Origin: Mycolicibacterium septicum DSM 44393
GTDB lineage: Bacteria > Actinomycetota > Actinomycetes > Mycobacteriales > Mycobacteriaceae
Length of the DNA: 63,273 nt
NCBI RefSeq assembly: GCF_000455325.1
Contig: NZ_HG322951.1
Location: 2,258,347 to 2,321,619 of the forward strand
Reading direction: 5' to 3'
Numbering within the stretch: position 1 is the first letter of the stretch; each line of letters begins with the position of its first letter. Positions 37,049 to 48,976 of this stretch are shown one piece after another. The translations under genes and the position numbers were made by a program. The notes below the pieces were generated by a model. It was not told the DNA's origin and searched no databases. It saw nothing but the letters and a program-made list of their open reading frames with translations.

Positions 37049-37948
37049 ATGGCAGAAGATCGTGACGACGCGTATCCGGCGATGACGGCCGACGAGATGG
37101 CGCATATTCGGCGCCTCACGCTGGAGGTGCTGGCGGCGCGCCGGGTCGAGGCGGTGTTCGACGCGGACGGTGCCACGGTGAAGGTTTCCGACGGGTCGAG
37201 TTACGGTCTCGACAACCTGGTCCGCTCGTGTCGCAATGCCGGGCAACAGGATTGGCCCGCGCTGGTGGACAAGCACTTCGCGGACATGCTCGCCGCGCGG
37301 GACCGTCCCCGGGTCGAGGACATGGACTTCTCCGAACTGCTCGAACGGGTGCGGGCCAGGGTGCTGTCGGCCGAACAGGTCGAGTCCTCACCAGGGGACA
37401 TGCTGTCGTACGGATGGCCTGTCGCCGACGGCCTGACCGAGGTGCTGTGCATCGACTACCCGGACGTCGTCGCCTACCTCAACACCGACCAGGTCTCGGC
37501 CCGCGACGCAGGCAGGTTGCGTGAGGCGGGTCGGTGCAACACCGTCGCCGAGCCGATCGACGAGGTCATCCGCCGCAGTGACGATGATGCGGAATTCTCG
37601 ATCCTGGCCGGCGAATCGGTGTTCGTCGGCTCGAAGATTCTCGACATCGGGGCCTTGGTGCCCGATTACCTACCGGTGACACCGCACGGGGTGATCGTCG
37701 GTGCGCCGTCGCGAAACCTGCTCATGGTCCATCCGATACACGCCGCGGGTCCGGTGCTCGCGGCGGTGAACGCCATGGCGCACCTGTGCCAGACGCTCAG
37801 TGCCGGCAACCCGGGCCCGATCAGCGGCGACCTCTATCACTGGAACGGTGACCTGCAGCGGATCACCTCGCTGGACCCGCAGACCCGGACCATCTCGGTA
37901 CTGGCCCAGGGGGCGTTCGGCGATGTGCTCACCGCGCTGACGCGCTGA
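37049..37948 (+). CDS. conserved hypothetical protein (Rv3243c position)
   Basis: I do not recognise a named domain in this 299-residue, acidic, soluble protein. It has no signal peptide or membrane helix. An N-terminal helical part (about 1-110) is followed by a mixed region with LCIDYPDVVAYLNTDQVS and a conserved-looking TPHGVIVGAPSRNLLMVHPI at about 212-231. It starts 102 bp after lpqB, preceded by a GAGGGGG ribosome site, and the ComF-like gene begins 10 bp after its stop. It occupies the place of Rv3243c in M. tuberculosis. Confidence 0.75.
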   Translation: MAEDRDDAYPAMTADEMAHIRRLTLEVLAARRVEAVFDADGATVKVSDGSSYGLDNLVRSCRNAGQQDWPALVDKHFADMLAARDRPRVEDMDFSELLERVRARVLSAEQVESSPGDMLSYGWPVADGLTEVLCIDYPDVVAYLNTDQVSARDAGRLREAGRCNTVAEPIDEVIRRSDDDAEFSILAGESVFVGSKILDIGALVPDYLPVTPHGVIVGAPSRNLLMVHPIHAAGPVLAAVNAMAHLCQTLSAGNPGPISGDLYHWNGDLQRITSLDPQTRTISVLAQGAFGDVLTALTR

Positions 37949-37958
37949 GCGCCGCGGC

Positions 37959-38588
37959 ATGTTCGACCTCGTCCTGCCGCGGGAATGCGGCGGCTGCGGC
38001 GCGCCGTCGACCAGATGGTGCGCGTCGTGCGCCGGACAATTCCGGGTCGGTGACGACGAGCCGCACCTGTTCACCCCGCGAGCTGATCCGGGAGTCCCGG
38101 TGTTCGCGCTGGGGCGCCACGCCGGTGCCCGCAGGCGCGCCATCGTGGCCGTCAAGGAGCACGGTCGGACCGACCTCATCGCCCCGCTGGCCGGCGCGCT
38201 GAATACGGGCCTGCGGCACCTGCTGACCTGGGGCATCATCGGCACTCCGGTGACCGTCGTACCGGCTCCCACCCGGCGCGCCGCAGCACGTCGGCGCGGT
38301 GGTGATCCGGTGGGCCGGATCGCGACCTCGGCGGCCGCGGGGCTGCCGGGCGTTCACGTCGTGGCGGCCCTGCGCCTGCGGCCATGGGTGCGTGATTCGG
38401 TGGGCCTGTCGGGCGCCGCACGCCAACGCAACATCGCCGGCCGGGTCCGCCTGATCAGACCGATCGCGGGCGAGGTGGTGTTGGTCGACGACATCGTCAC
38501 CACCGGGGCGACGGCGGCCGAATCGGTCCGGATGCTCATCCGCGCCGGGGCGCAGGTGTCTGCTGTGCTGGCGATTTCGCACGCCTGA
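37959..38588 (+). CDS. ComF family protein (phosphoribosyltransferase fold)
   Basis: A 209-residue protein. The N-terminal zinc-binding module has the Cys pattern ECGGCGAPSTRWCASC, and the C-terminal half has the PRPP-binding loop VVLVDDIVTTGATAAESVRM. Family members include ComFC, linked to DNA uptake in Bacillus, and GntX. In mycobacteria the role is unknown (Rv3242c). It follows the hypothetical gene by 10 bp and is followed by the 300-bp hpf leader. Confidence 0.88.
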   Translation: MFDLVLPRECGGCGAPSTRWCASCAGQFRVGDDEPHLFTPRADPGVPVFALGRHAGARRRAIVAVKEHGRTDLIAPLAGALNTGLRHLLTWGIIGTPVTVVPAPTRRAAARRRGGDPVGRIATSAAAGLPGVHVVAALRLRPWVRDSVGLSGAARQRNIAGRVRLIRPIAGEVVLVDDIVTTGATAAESVRMLIRAGAQVSAVLAISHA

Positions 38589-38885
38589 CGCGTCTGTCAT
38601 TTCGGTGGGATCAAACCCACATGAAGAACTGAAAACACGTATTTGAAATTGGTGGCACGAGTGGGTGAACACGGACTACCGTCGGCAGCAACCACCCGTG
38701 AATGACTCACGGCGGCGCTCCCGCAACGCAGCGCCACTTCACCGCCAAACGGTAGGAGGTGAGTACCCGACACCTTTCGCCGATGGGTGGAGCAAACTAT
38801 TCGGCCCATCGGCACCAATCACGATTCGTTGAGAAGTAGGGCACGCGCAACGCGTGTGACAACTGAGAGAAACGAGTTGCCGAGT
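38589..38885 (+). promoter_or_regulatory. 297-bp region upstream of hpf with potential leader structure
   Basis: There is no gene here. It is locally less GC-rich at 38600-38660. Hairpins can be drawn: GTGGG/CCCAC at 38605-38620, a 9-bp GCCGATGGG/CCCATCGGC stem at 38779-38813, and CACGCG/CGCGTG at 38842-38856. A strong ribosome-site-like TAGGAGGT at 38753-38760 is not followed by a well-spaced start codon. The region may hold a structured 5' untranslated leader for hpf, or the unused site may belong to a short leader peptide. Confidence 0.4.
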
Positions 38886-39569
38886 ATGTCAACCCATTCC
38901 CCGGAAACAAGCGCCACCATGGTGGTCGACCCCGACGAGCAGGTCGGCGACGCCACCCCGGAGCCGAACGCAGAGGTTGTGGTCAAGGGTCGAAACGTCG
39001 AAGTCCCGGACCACTTCCGTATCTACGTCTCGGAGAAGTTGTCGCGCCTCGAGCGGTTCGACCGCACCATCTACCTGTTCGACGTCGAGCTCGACCACGA
39101 ACGCAACCGCCGTCAGCGCAAAAACTGCCAGCACGTCGAGATCACGGCCCGCGGCCGCGGACCGGTGGTGCGCGGCGAAGCCTGCGCCGACAGCTTCTAC
39201 GCCGCTTTGGAGTCAGCGGCCGGCAAACTCGAGAGCAGGCTGCGCAAGAGCAAGGACCGCCGCAAGATCCACTACGGGGACAAAACCCCGGTCTCGCTGG
39301 CCGAAGCGACGGCACACGAGACTCTTTTCGAGAACCAGCCGACGGCGACCGCCGACGCCGGACTGGCCGACGGCCTGGACGACCATGAGCCGGGCCGGAT
39401 CGTACGGACCAAGGAACACACGGCGAAGCCGATGACCGTCGACGACGCCCTCTACGAGATGGAGCTGGTGGGGCACGATTTCTTCCTGTTCCACGACAAG
39501 GAGAGTGACCGGCCGACGGTGGTGTATCGCCGCCACGCCTACGACTACGGGCTGATCCGCCTGGCTTAG
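38886..39569 (+). CDS. hpf: ribosome hibernation-promoting factor, long form
   Basis: A 227-residue long-form HPF. Residues about 30-125 are the S30AE/YfiA domain ([40 protein letters not shown]) that binds the 30S decoding centre, and about 165-227 the C-terminal dimerisation domain ([36 protein letters not shown]). It silences ribosomes in stationary phase or starvation. ATG at 38886 ([14 protein letters not shown]) is chosen; the frame extends back to 38787, but that start lacks a family-like sequence. A strong terminator lies downstream, before secA1. Confidence 0.92.
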   Translation: MSTHSPETSATMVVDPDEQVGDATPEPNAEVVVKGRNVEVPDHFRIYVSEKLSRLERFDRTIYLFDVELDHERNRRQRKNCQHVEITARGRGPVVRGEACADSFYAALESAAGKLESRLRKSKDRRKIHYGDKTPVSLAEATAHETLFENQPTATADAGLADGLDDHEPGRIVRTKEHTAKPMTVDDALYEMELVGHDFFLFHDKESDRPTVVYRRHAYDYGLIRLA

Positions 39570-39589
39570 CGCGTCTCGGCCAGAGACCA

Positions 39590-39637
39590 AGAAACAAAAC
39601 CGCACCTCGGAGCATTCCGGGGTGCGTTTTTGTTTCT
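39590..39637 (+). terminator. intrinsic terminator between hpf and secA1
   Basis: A 21-bp stem (one wobble and one mismatch) joins 39590-39610 to 39617-39637 around the loop AGCATT, with GTTTTTG in the right arm. It lies 20 bp after hpf and 104 bp before the secA1 start, so secA1 needs its own promoter in 39638-39741. Confidence 0.85.
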
Positions 39638-39741
39638 TCGCGCCAGCAGAACCAGCGACTTCGACCGGTCACCTACGATGGAGGCCAACAAGCCCGACCG
39701 ATCCCACCCACGGGATCCATCGAACCCACAGGGGAAATAGC

Positions 39742-42583
<2,842 letters not shown>

Positions 42584-42606
<23 letters not shown>

Positions 42607-43057
42607 GTTGCCAACGGCCACTGCGCAATTCGATACGCCCGGCGATGGCGCGCACCCGCGCCCCGCGGGTGTAGGTGGCGAACAGCTCGGCAGCCTCGGC
42701 CGAGGCTGCCGGGCGTAGCCCCACCCGGCGCAGGCTCGCCGTGGTCCGGTGGCGTGCCCCGGCAGCGGCGACGACCGCATCGACCAGCAGTTGGCTCATC
42801 AACGACCTCAGCTGGGCCGGCGGCCTGCGCCGGTCGACGACTTCGAGGACCCGGCGCAGTGCCATGTCGGCGAACTGCGCGGCACTGGGCTGCAGTTGCC
42901 GTTCCGGTTCGGGGCCGACCAGACGCAACCGGCGCGGGGCATGCCCGCGCAGCACGGTCGGTGCCGGACAGGCGGCCGGCGGTGCTCCCAGTGGCAGCGC
43001 GGGTGGCTCGCAGTCGATGACCGGCGAGGTCAGCGCGACGGGTTTCGGGATGGGCAC
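42584..43057 (-). CDS. Rv3235-family (DUF6459) protein
   Basis: A 157-residue basic protein with no signal or membrane segment. After a Pro-rich N-terminus, the domain region reads [40 protein letters not shown] and [20 protein letters not shown], the pattern of actinobacterial proteins called Rv3235 family. Function is unknown. GTG at 43057 is chosen because GGAGG lies 6 bp upstream. The frame is open to 43213, and ATG at 43156 is an alternative. It converges on secA1, overlapping the apparent secA1 tail by 23 bp. It is divergent from the ABC exporter gene. Confidence 0.75.
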
Positions 43058-43211
43058 AGGCAACCTCCAGCGGTCGGCATTGCGGACGACATCTGCTGGA
43101 GAGGTGCAGACCTCCTCATGATCGCATGGGTTCGGCGTGCTGGAAGCACGGATCATCGGGCACCCAGTTTCGCCGGTTAGCGTGGCGAGAGTCGTCGAAC
43201 CAGGGGGACAC

Positions 43212-45065
43212 ATGGTTCAGCCCAGCATCGATTGGCCGGCCGAGCCGCTGCGCTCGCTGATGTGGACGTTGCAGGCGTGGGTGATCACGCTCGTGGTGTT
43301 CCTCGCCGTGGCGGTGCTCGTCGCGAGGTTCACCCGGTGGGGACGGCAGTTCTGGCGGGTCAACGCACCGTTCTTCAGCGGGCGGGCCAGCTGGCGCACC
43401 TGGGCGCTGCTGGCGTTCATGCTGTGGCACACCGTGTATGCGGCGCGGGTGGTGGTGATCTTCACCTACCAGTACGCGGATCTGATGAATGCGGTGCAGG
43501 CCGGTTCGGAGGCGCTGGCCACCCACGACCCGGCCAAACTGGATGCCGCGCGCAGCGCGTTCATGACGTCGTTCGCGATCAGCGGGATCCTGGTGGCGCT
43601 CACGGTGATCTATACGGTGGTCGACCTGTTCCTGCGCCGGGTCTTCTCGATCCGTTGGCGGGTCTGGCTCAACGCCCGACTCGTCGACGACTGGATGGCC
43701 GGCGACGCGTTCTACCGCAACCGCTTTCTGGACCCGCCGGTGGAGAACCCCGATCAGCGCATCCAGACCGATGTCGAGACTTTCACCACCAAGTCGGTCG
43801 ACCTGAGCATCGGGGCGGTGAGCAAGTCACTGCTGATCGTGATGTTCACCGGTGTGCTGTGGCAACTATCCGGCCCATTGCAGTTGGGCGGCTGGGTGAT
43901 TCCACGGGCCATGGTGTTCGTGGCGTTCATCTTCTCGATCACGGTGACCGTCATCGCCTTCTGGATCGGCCGCCCGCTGGTGCGGCTGAACTTCCTCAAC
44001 GAACGGTTCAGCGCCAGTTTCCGGTATGCGCTGGTGCGGCTGCGGGACAGCGCCGAGCGGGTGGCCTTCTACCGGGGCTCCGAGCGGGAGCGCCAACTGC
44101 TGCACTCCCGGTTCGCCGAGGTGATCGCCAACATGTGGCGCATCGTGTTCGCCCAGCTCCGGCTCAACGGCTGGAACCGCGGCGTCGGCGACGTGACGAC
44201 CGGCATGATCCCCTACATCGTGCAGGCCCCCAGGTTCTTCACCGGCCAGATCACTCTCGGCGGTCTGCTGCAGACCGTCGCGGCGTTCGGAAATGTCTGT
44301 GCCGCAATGGCGTTCTTCCGTGACAGCTATGACGAGTTCACGGTGTACCGGGCCGCCCTGATGCGCATCGATCAGATGCTCGACAGCGATCACCGGGCCA
44401 GGGAGCTGCCCCGCATCTCGGTGGGCGCCACGCGAGATGCGCTCGGGCTGACCGATGTGCAGGTCGGTGACCTGCAGGGGCGCCCGCTGATCACCGACCT
44501 CACGATGATGCTGAACCCGGGGGACAGCGTGGTGGTGAAGGGTCCGTCGGGGTGCGGCAAGACCACCCTGTTGCGGAGCCTTGCCGAGTTGTGGCCGCGA
44601 ACATCGGGTCTCGTGGAGTATCCGCCCGGATGGGCGACGCTGTTCCTGCCCCAGCTGCCGTACCTGCCGCTCGGCGACCTGCGCGCTGCGGTGGTGTACC
44701 CGCTTCCGATAGCCGACGTGAGCGACAGCGAACTCCGGGACACGTTGCGCGCGGTGGCCCTCGGACATCTGACGCAACGGCTGGAGGAGGAGGCCGACTG
44801 GGCATCGGTGCTGTCGCTGGGCGAACAACAGCGCGTCTCGATCGCGCGGGTGCTGCTGGTGTGCCCGCGGGTGGTGTTCCTCGACGAGTCCACGTCGGCG
44901 TTGGACGAGGGACTTGAGGACGCCATGTATGAGTTGATGCGTGAGCGGTTACCCGGGTGTGTGGTGGTCAGTGTGGGGCACAGGTCCACGATCGATCGTC
45001 ATCACCGGTCCCGGCTGAGCCTGGAGGGCGATGGGCGATGGGAGCTCTCGGCGATTTCGGCATGA
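43212..45065 (+). CDS. ABC transporter, fused membrane and ATPase domains (BacA/YddA type)
   Basis: A 617-residue half-transporter. The membrane domain (about 1-380, ABC_membrane_2 or SbmA/BacA-like) has five or six helices, and the ATPase follows with Walker A GPSGCGKT at 444-451, signature LSLGEQQR at 534-541 and Walker B VVFLDES at about 554-560. Related proteins import vitamin B12 or antimicrobial peptides (Rv1819c of M. tuberculosis) or act on acyl-CoA. The substrate here is unknown. ATG at 43212 (MVQPSIDWPAEPLRSLMW) follows an AGGGGG ribosome site. It is not in the remembered M. tuberculosis order at this place. Confidence 0.85.
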   Translation: MVQPSIDWPAEPLRSLMWTLQAWVITLVVFLAVAVLVARFTRWGRQFWRVNAPFFSGRASWRTWALLAFMLWHTVYAARVVVIFTYQYADLMNAVQAGSEALATHDPAKLDAARSAFMTSFAISGILVALTVIYTVVDLFLRRVFSIRWRVWLNARLVDDWMAGDAFYRNRFLDPPVENPDQRIQTDVETFTTKSVDLSIGAVSKSLLIVMFTGVLWQLSGPLQLGGWVIPRAMVFVAFIFSITVTVIAFWIGRPLVRLNFLNERFSASFRYALVRLRDSAERVAFYRGSERERQLLHSRFAEVIANMWRIVFAQLRLNGWNRGVGDVTTGMIPYIVQAPRFFTGQITLGGLLQTVAAFGNVCAAMAFFRDSYDEFTVYRAALMRIDQMLDSDHRARELPRISVGATRDALGLTDVQVGDLQGRPLITDLTMMLNPGDSVVVKGPSGCGKTTLLRSLAELWPRTSGLVEYPPGWATLFLPQLPYLPLGDLRAAVVYPLPIADVSDSELRDTLRAVALGHLTQRLEEEADWASVLSLGEQQRVSIARVLLVCPRVVFLDESTSALDEGLEDAMYELMRERLPGCVVVSVGHRSTIDRHHRSRLSLEGDGRWELSAISA

Positions 45066-45194
45066 ACGATCGGGACCTCCGGCATGAGCGCCGGCACGAA
45101 ATTGACGCGCGGCAGCACCCGTGATGCGCGGTGGCCGAATCGCCGGTTAACGTGACGGGGTTCAGGGGGAGTGAGAAGGGGAGGTTGGCGCCGC

Positions 45195-46604
45195 ATGGTG
45201 AACAGACTGTCGGCGTCTGACGCAGCGTTCTACCACTTGGAGAACACCGCGACGCCGATGTACGTCGGGTCTTTGTCGATCCTGCGCAAGCCGCGTGCCG
45301 GGTTGAGTTACGAGAGCCTGCTGGAGACCGTCGAGCGCCGTCTGCCGCAGATTCCGCGTTACCGGCAGAAGGTGCGTGAGGTGACGCTGGGCCTGGCCCG
45401 GCCGGTGTGGGTGGACGACCGGGATTTCGACATCACGTACCACATCCGGCGCTCGGCGCTGCCGTCTCCGGGCAACGATGCCCAGCTGCACGACCTGATC
45501 GCCCGGCTCGGATCGCGGCCGTTGGACCGGACCCGGCCGCTGTGGGAGATGTACCTGGTCGAAGGGCTGACGAAGAACCGCCTCGCGATCTACACCAAGA
45601 CGCACCAGGCCCTGGTCAACGGCATGACCGCACTCGAGATCGGGCATGTGATCGCCGACCGCGCGCAGAAGCCGCCGGAGTTCGGCGAGGACATCTGGAT
45701 TCCGGCGCGCGAACCCAGCGACCGCCAGTTGGTGCTCGGCGCGATCGGCGAGTGGATCGCCCGGCCGACCAGCCAACTGGCCGCGCTGCGGGACACGGTG
45801 ACCGAGGTGGCCACCAGTGCCAGCGAACTGGCCGCGGTGGGCCGCCGGGTCGCCGATGTGGCCCGCACGGTGGCGCGCGGCACCGCGCCGAGCAGCCCGC
45901 TGAACACCACCGTCTCGCGCAACCGCAGGTTCTCGGTGGACCAGCATCGGTTGGAGGACTACCGGCTGGTGCGGGCCCGCTACAACTGCGACATCAACGA
46001 CGTCGTGCTGGCCGTGGTGGCCGGCGCGCTCCGCAACTGGCTGCTGTCACGTGGCGAGCCGGTGACCCCGACCACCACGGTGCGGGCCATGGCGCCGATG
46101 TCGGTGTATCCGGACGCCGAACTGGACTCCTCGGGTCCGGGGCAGGCCATCAGCGAGGTCTCGCCGTTCCTGGTCGATCTCCCTGTCGGTGAGGGCAACC
46201 CGGTGGTGCGGTTGTCGCAGATCGCCCATGCCACCGAATCGCATTCCACCGCGGCCAGCCTGGTCGACGCGCGCACCATCGTGACGCTGTCCGGGTTCGC
46301 GCCGCCGACGTTGCACGCCATGGGTATTCGCGTCGCGACAGGTTTCTCGGCGCGGCTGTTCAACCTGTTGATCACCAACGTGCCCGGCGCCCAGAAGCAG
46401 ATGTACATCGCGGGCACCAAGTTGCTGGAAACCTACGCGGTGCCGCCGCTGCTGCAGAACCAGGTTCTGGCCATCGGGGTCACGTCGTACGACGGCATGT
46501 TGTATTTCGGGATCAACGCCGACCGGGACGCGATGAGCGACGTCGACGTCCTGCCGAGCCTGCTCCGCGAATCGCTCGATGAACTCCTGGAGGCGGCCAA
46601 ATAA
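45195..46604 (+). CDS. wax ester synthase/DGAT-family acyltransferase (Tgs3-like, altered active site)
   Basis: A 469-residue WS/DGAT protein, starting MVNRLSASDAAFYHLENTAT. The fold is intact: PRYRQKVREVTLGLARPVWV, the condensation motif region, NDVVLAVVAGALRNWL and the C-terminal VTSYDGMLYFGINADRDAMS. The catalytic HHxxxDG motif reads H137-Q-A-L-V-N-G143, so the second His is Gln and the Asp is Asn. This may reduce or abolish acyltransferase activity. The remembered Tgs3 pair Rv3233c/Rv3234c appears to be its orthologue, split in M. tuberculosis and full length here. A GAGAAGGGGAGG ribosome site precedes the ATG. Confidence 0.85.
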   Translation: MVNRLSASDAAFYHLENTATPMYVGSLSILRKPRAGLSYESLLETVERRLPQIPRYRQKVREVTLGLARPVWVDDRDFDITYHIRRSALPSPGNDAQLHDLIARLGSRPLDRTRPLWEMYLVEGLTKNRLAIYTKTHQALVNGMTALEIGHVIADRAQKPPEFGEDIWIPAREPSDRQLVLGAIGEWIARPTSQLAALRDTVTEVATSASELAAVGRRVADVARTVARGTAPSSPLNTTVSRNRRFSVDQHRLEDYRLVRARYNCDINDVVLAVVAGALRNWLLSRGEPVTPTTTVRAMAPMSVYPDAELDSSGPGQAISEVSPFLVDLPVGEGNPVVRLSQIAHATESHSTAASLVDARTIVTLSGFAPPTLHAMGIRVATGFSARLFNLLITNVPGAQKQMYIAGTKLLETYAVPPLLQNQVLAIGVTSYDGMLYFGINADRDAMSDVDVLPSLLRESLDELLEAAK

Positions 46605-46655
46605 GGCCCGGGGGTATTTGACCTCAGCACCCATTCACGGTCTGATGAATTCACC

Positions 46656-48431
46656 ATGACTTCTGAGATACGAAAAAATGGGTCCGACGAGCAAACGGAT
46701 ACGGGGTCGAAAACGCAGCGGGTCATCGCCTCGCCGACCGGCGAAGTGGTGCCGCACCATCCCATCCTCGATGTGCCGGTGGAGCAGAAGGCCTACACCC
46801 GCCGGGCGGGTGTGGACTGGGTGGTCTTCGGTGTCACCGCCGCGATCGCCGTCGCATTTCTGATCTGGGGTTTCGTCAGCACAGATTCGCTCGCCGCAGC
46901 CTCGGCCGGAGCCCTCGACTGGGTGATGGCCGACGTCGGCTGGCTGTTCGTGTTGACCGCGTCTGGATTCGTGGTGTTCGTGATCTGGCTGGCGATGAGC
47001 CGGTACGGCAACATCCCGCTGGGCCGCGATGACGATGAGCCCGAGTTCCGGACCGTGTCCTGGGTGGCGATGATGTTCAGCGCAGGCATGGGCATCGGGC
47101 TGATGTTCTTCGGCGTGTCAGAGCCGCTGTCGCATTTCGCCTCGCCGCCGCCGGGAACCGGGGGACCGGGCAATCCCCGGGCCGCCGAGACCGCGATGGC
47201 GACCACGATGTTCCACTGGACCCTGCATCCGTGGGCGATCTACGCGGTCGTCGGCCTGACCATCGCCTACGGCGTCTACCGCAAGGGCCGGCTGCAACTC
47301 GTGAGCGCGGCATTCGAGCCCCTGCTGGGCAAACACGCGAACGGCCGGTGGGGCAAAGTGATCGACATGCTGGCGATCTTCGCCACGCTGTTCGGCTCGG
47401 CCGCATCGCTGGGGCTCGGTGCCTTGCAGATCCGAAGTGGTCTGCACATCGTGGCCGGGATCGGCGAGGTCGGAAACACCGTTCTGATCCTCATCATCAC
47501 GGTCCTCACCGTGGCGTTCGTGCTGTCGGCGGTCTCGGGCGTGGCGCGCGGGATTCAGTGGCTGTCCAACATCAACATGGTGCTGGCGCTGGCGATGGCG
47601 CTGTTCATCTTCCTGGTCGGCCCGACGATGTTCATGCTGAACATGATCCCGACCTCGATCGGCAGCTATGTGGATCAGCTGGCGCAGATGGCAGCCCGGA
47701 CGGGCGCCGAAGGCCCCGACGTGAGTGCCTGGCTGAAGGACTGGACCATCTTCTACTGGGCGTGGTGGATCTCCTGGACCCCGTTCGTCGGGATGTTCAT
47801 CGCCCGTATCTCCCGCGGCCGCACCATCCGGCAATTCGTGACCGGGGTGCTGCTGGTGCCCAGCGTGGTGTCGGTGGTCTGGTTCTGCGTGTTCGGTGGT
47901 GCGGCGATCTTCGAGCAACAGAACGGTGTGGATCTGGCCGGTATGGGCAGCCAGGAGCGGCAGTTGTTCAGCCTGCTCGGCGAGTATCCGATCGCGACCG
48001 TCACCAGTGTGGTGGTGATGGTGCTGGTCGCGATCTTCTTCGTGTCGGGCGCCGACGCCGCGTCGATCGTGATGGGTTCGCTGTCCGAGCGCGGCACCAT
48101 CAAACCGACCCGCCCGACGGTGATCTTCTGGGGTGTCGCCACCGGTGCGGTCGCGGCGGTGATGCTGCTGGTCGGCGGCGCCGACGCGCTCAACGGTCTG
48201 CAGTCGATCACCATCATCGTCGCGGTGCCGTTCGTGCTGGTGATGATCGGGTTGGCGGTGGCGCTGGTCCGGGACCTGCGAAACGACCCGTTGGTGGTCC
48301 GCCGCCAGTACGCGGTGGAGGCGGTCAACGATGCCGTGGTCGCCGGTGTCACCCAGCACGGCGACGACTTCGTCATTTCGGTGGAGAAGGATCCGCAAGC
48401 CGACGACCGAAAGGACGCCGAAGCCGATTAG
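46656..48431 (+). CDS. BCCT family transporter
   Basis: A 591-residue transporter of the betaine/carnitine/choline family with 12 membrane helices. The substrate-site motif on helix 8 is WTIFYWAWWISWTPFVGMFI followed by ARISRGRTIRQF, and MFSAGMGIGLMFFGVSEPLS marks helix 3. A hydrophilic C-terminal tail (about 50 residues, ending KDAEAD) could sense osmolarity as in BetP. It presumably imports glycine betaine or a similar osmolyte by sodium or proton symport. It starts 51 bp after the acyltransferase gene and is followed by a small conserved gene 9 bp later. Confidence 0.9.
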   Translation: MTSEIRKNGSDEQTDTGSKTQRVIASPTGEVVPHHPILDVPVEQKAYTRRAGVDWVVFGVTAAIAVAFLIWGFVSTDSLAAASAGALDWVMADVGWLFVLTASGFVVFVIWLAMSRYGNIPLGRDDDEPEFRTVSWVAMMFSAGMGIGLMFFGVSEPLSHFASPPPGTGGPGNPRAAETAMATTMFHWTLHPWAIYAVVGLTIAYGVYRKGRLQLVSAAFEPLLGKHANGRWGKVIDMLAIFATLFGSAASLGLGALQIRSGLHIVAGIGEVGNTVLILIITVLTVAFVLSAVSGVARGIQWLSNINMVLALAMALFIFLVGPTMFMLNMIPTSIGSYVDQLAQMAARTGAEGPDVSAWLKDWTIFYWAWWISWTPFVGMFIARISRGRTIRQFVTGVLLVPSVVSVVWFCVFGGAAIFEQQNGVDLAGMGSQERQLFSLLGEYPIATVTSVVVMVLVAIFFVSGADAASIVMGSLSERGTIKPTRPTVIFWGVATGAVAAVMLLVGGADALNGLQSITIIVAVPFVLVMIGLAVALVRDLRNDPLVVRRQYAVEAVNDAVVAGVTQHGDDFVISVEKDPQADDRKDAEAD

Positions 48432-48440
48432 TGTCGCGGT

Positions 48441-48956
48441 GTGCGCGTCTACATCCCGACGACCCTGGTCGCCCTGCAGCAGCTTGTCGCCGACCGCCAC
48501 CTGCTCGTCGTGAACGGGACCGCTTTCGCGGTCACCCCGACGCTGCGGGAGGCCTACGCCGAGGGCGACGACGACGAACTCGCCGAGGTGGCGTTGCGGG
48601 AGGCCGCGCTGGCCTCGCTGCGCTTGCTCGGGGGTACGGATTTGCAGCCGGGCTCCGGCCTGCCGCCGCGCCGTGCCGTGGTGGTGGCCGATACCGGGGC
48701 CGACGTGGAGGTGACGATCCGGCCCGACCTCGACGACGCCGTCGTGCGGTTGTCGGGGCCGTTGCCGCTCGACACGGTCGTCGCGGTGTACGTCGACAAC
48801 GCCGACGCGGAGCCGGCGGTGCTGGCCGCTGTCGACGCCATCGACGACGCGGATCTGGGGGACGAGGACGCCGAACTCACGGTGGGCGACGCCCAGGATC
48901 ACGACCTCGCGTGGTACGCCCCGCAAGAATTGCCGTTCCTGCTCGAACTGCTCTGA
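48441..48956 (+). CDS. DUF6912 family protein
   Basis: A 171-residue, very acidic soluble protein. It starts MRVYIPTTLVALQQLVADRH (GTG start), and continues with FAVTPTLREAYAEGDDDELA and PLPLDTVVAVYVDNADAEPA, the pattern of Rv3231c-type proteins, whose function is unknown. The C-terminus ends DLAWYAPQELPFLLELL. It lies 9 bp after the BCCT transporter stop, so it may be read through, and the lipoprotein gene follows 20 bp after it. Confidence 0.83.
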   Translation: MRVYIPTTLVALQQLVADRHLLVVNGTAFAVTPTLREAYAEGDDDELAEVALREAALASLRLLGGTDLQPGSGLPPRRAVVVADTGADVEVTIRPDLDDAVVRLSGPLPLDTVVAVYVDNADAEPAVLAAVDAIDDADLGDEDAELTVGDAQDHDLAWYAPQELPFLLELL

Positions 48957-48976
48957 CCGACCAGACAAGGATCTTG

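Noticed and set aside
38787..38885. N-terminal extension of HPF
   Set aside because: The extension begins with a GTG inside a hairpin, has no ribosome site and does not resemble other HPF starts; ATG 38886 fits the family.
47231..48976. Upstream extension of the amidohydrolase frame through the BCCT gene
   Set aside because: The extension is Arg/Gly-rich and out of frame with a clear transporter gene. The ATG at 48977 gives a proper lipoprotein signal.
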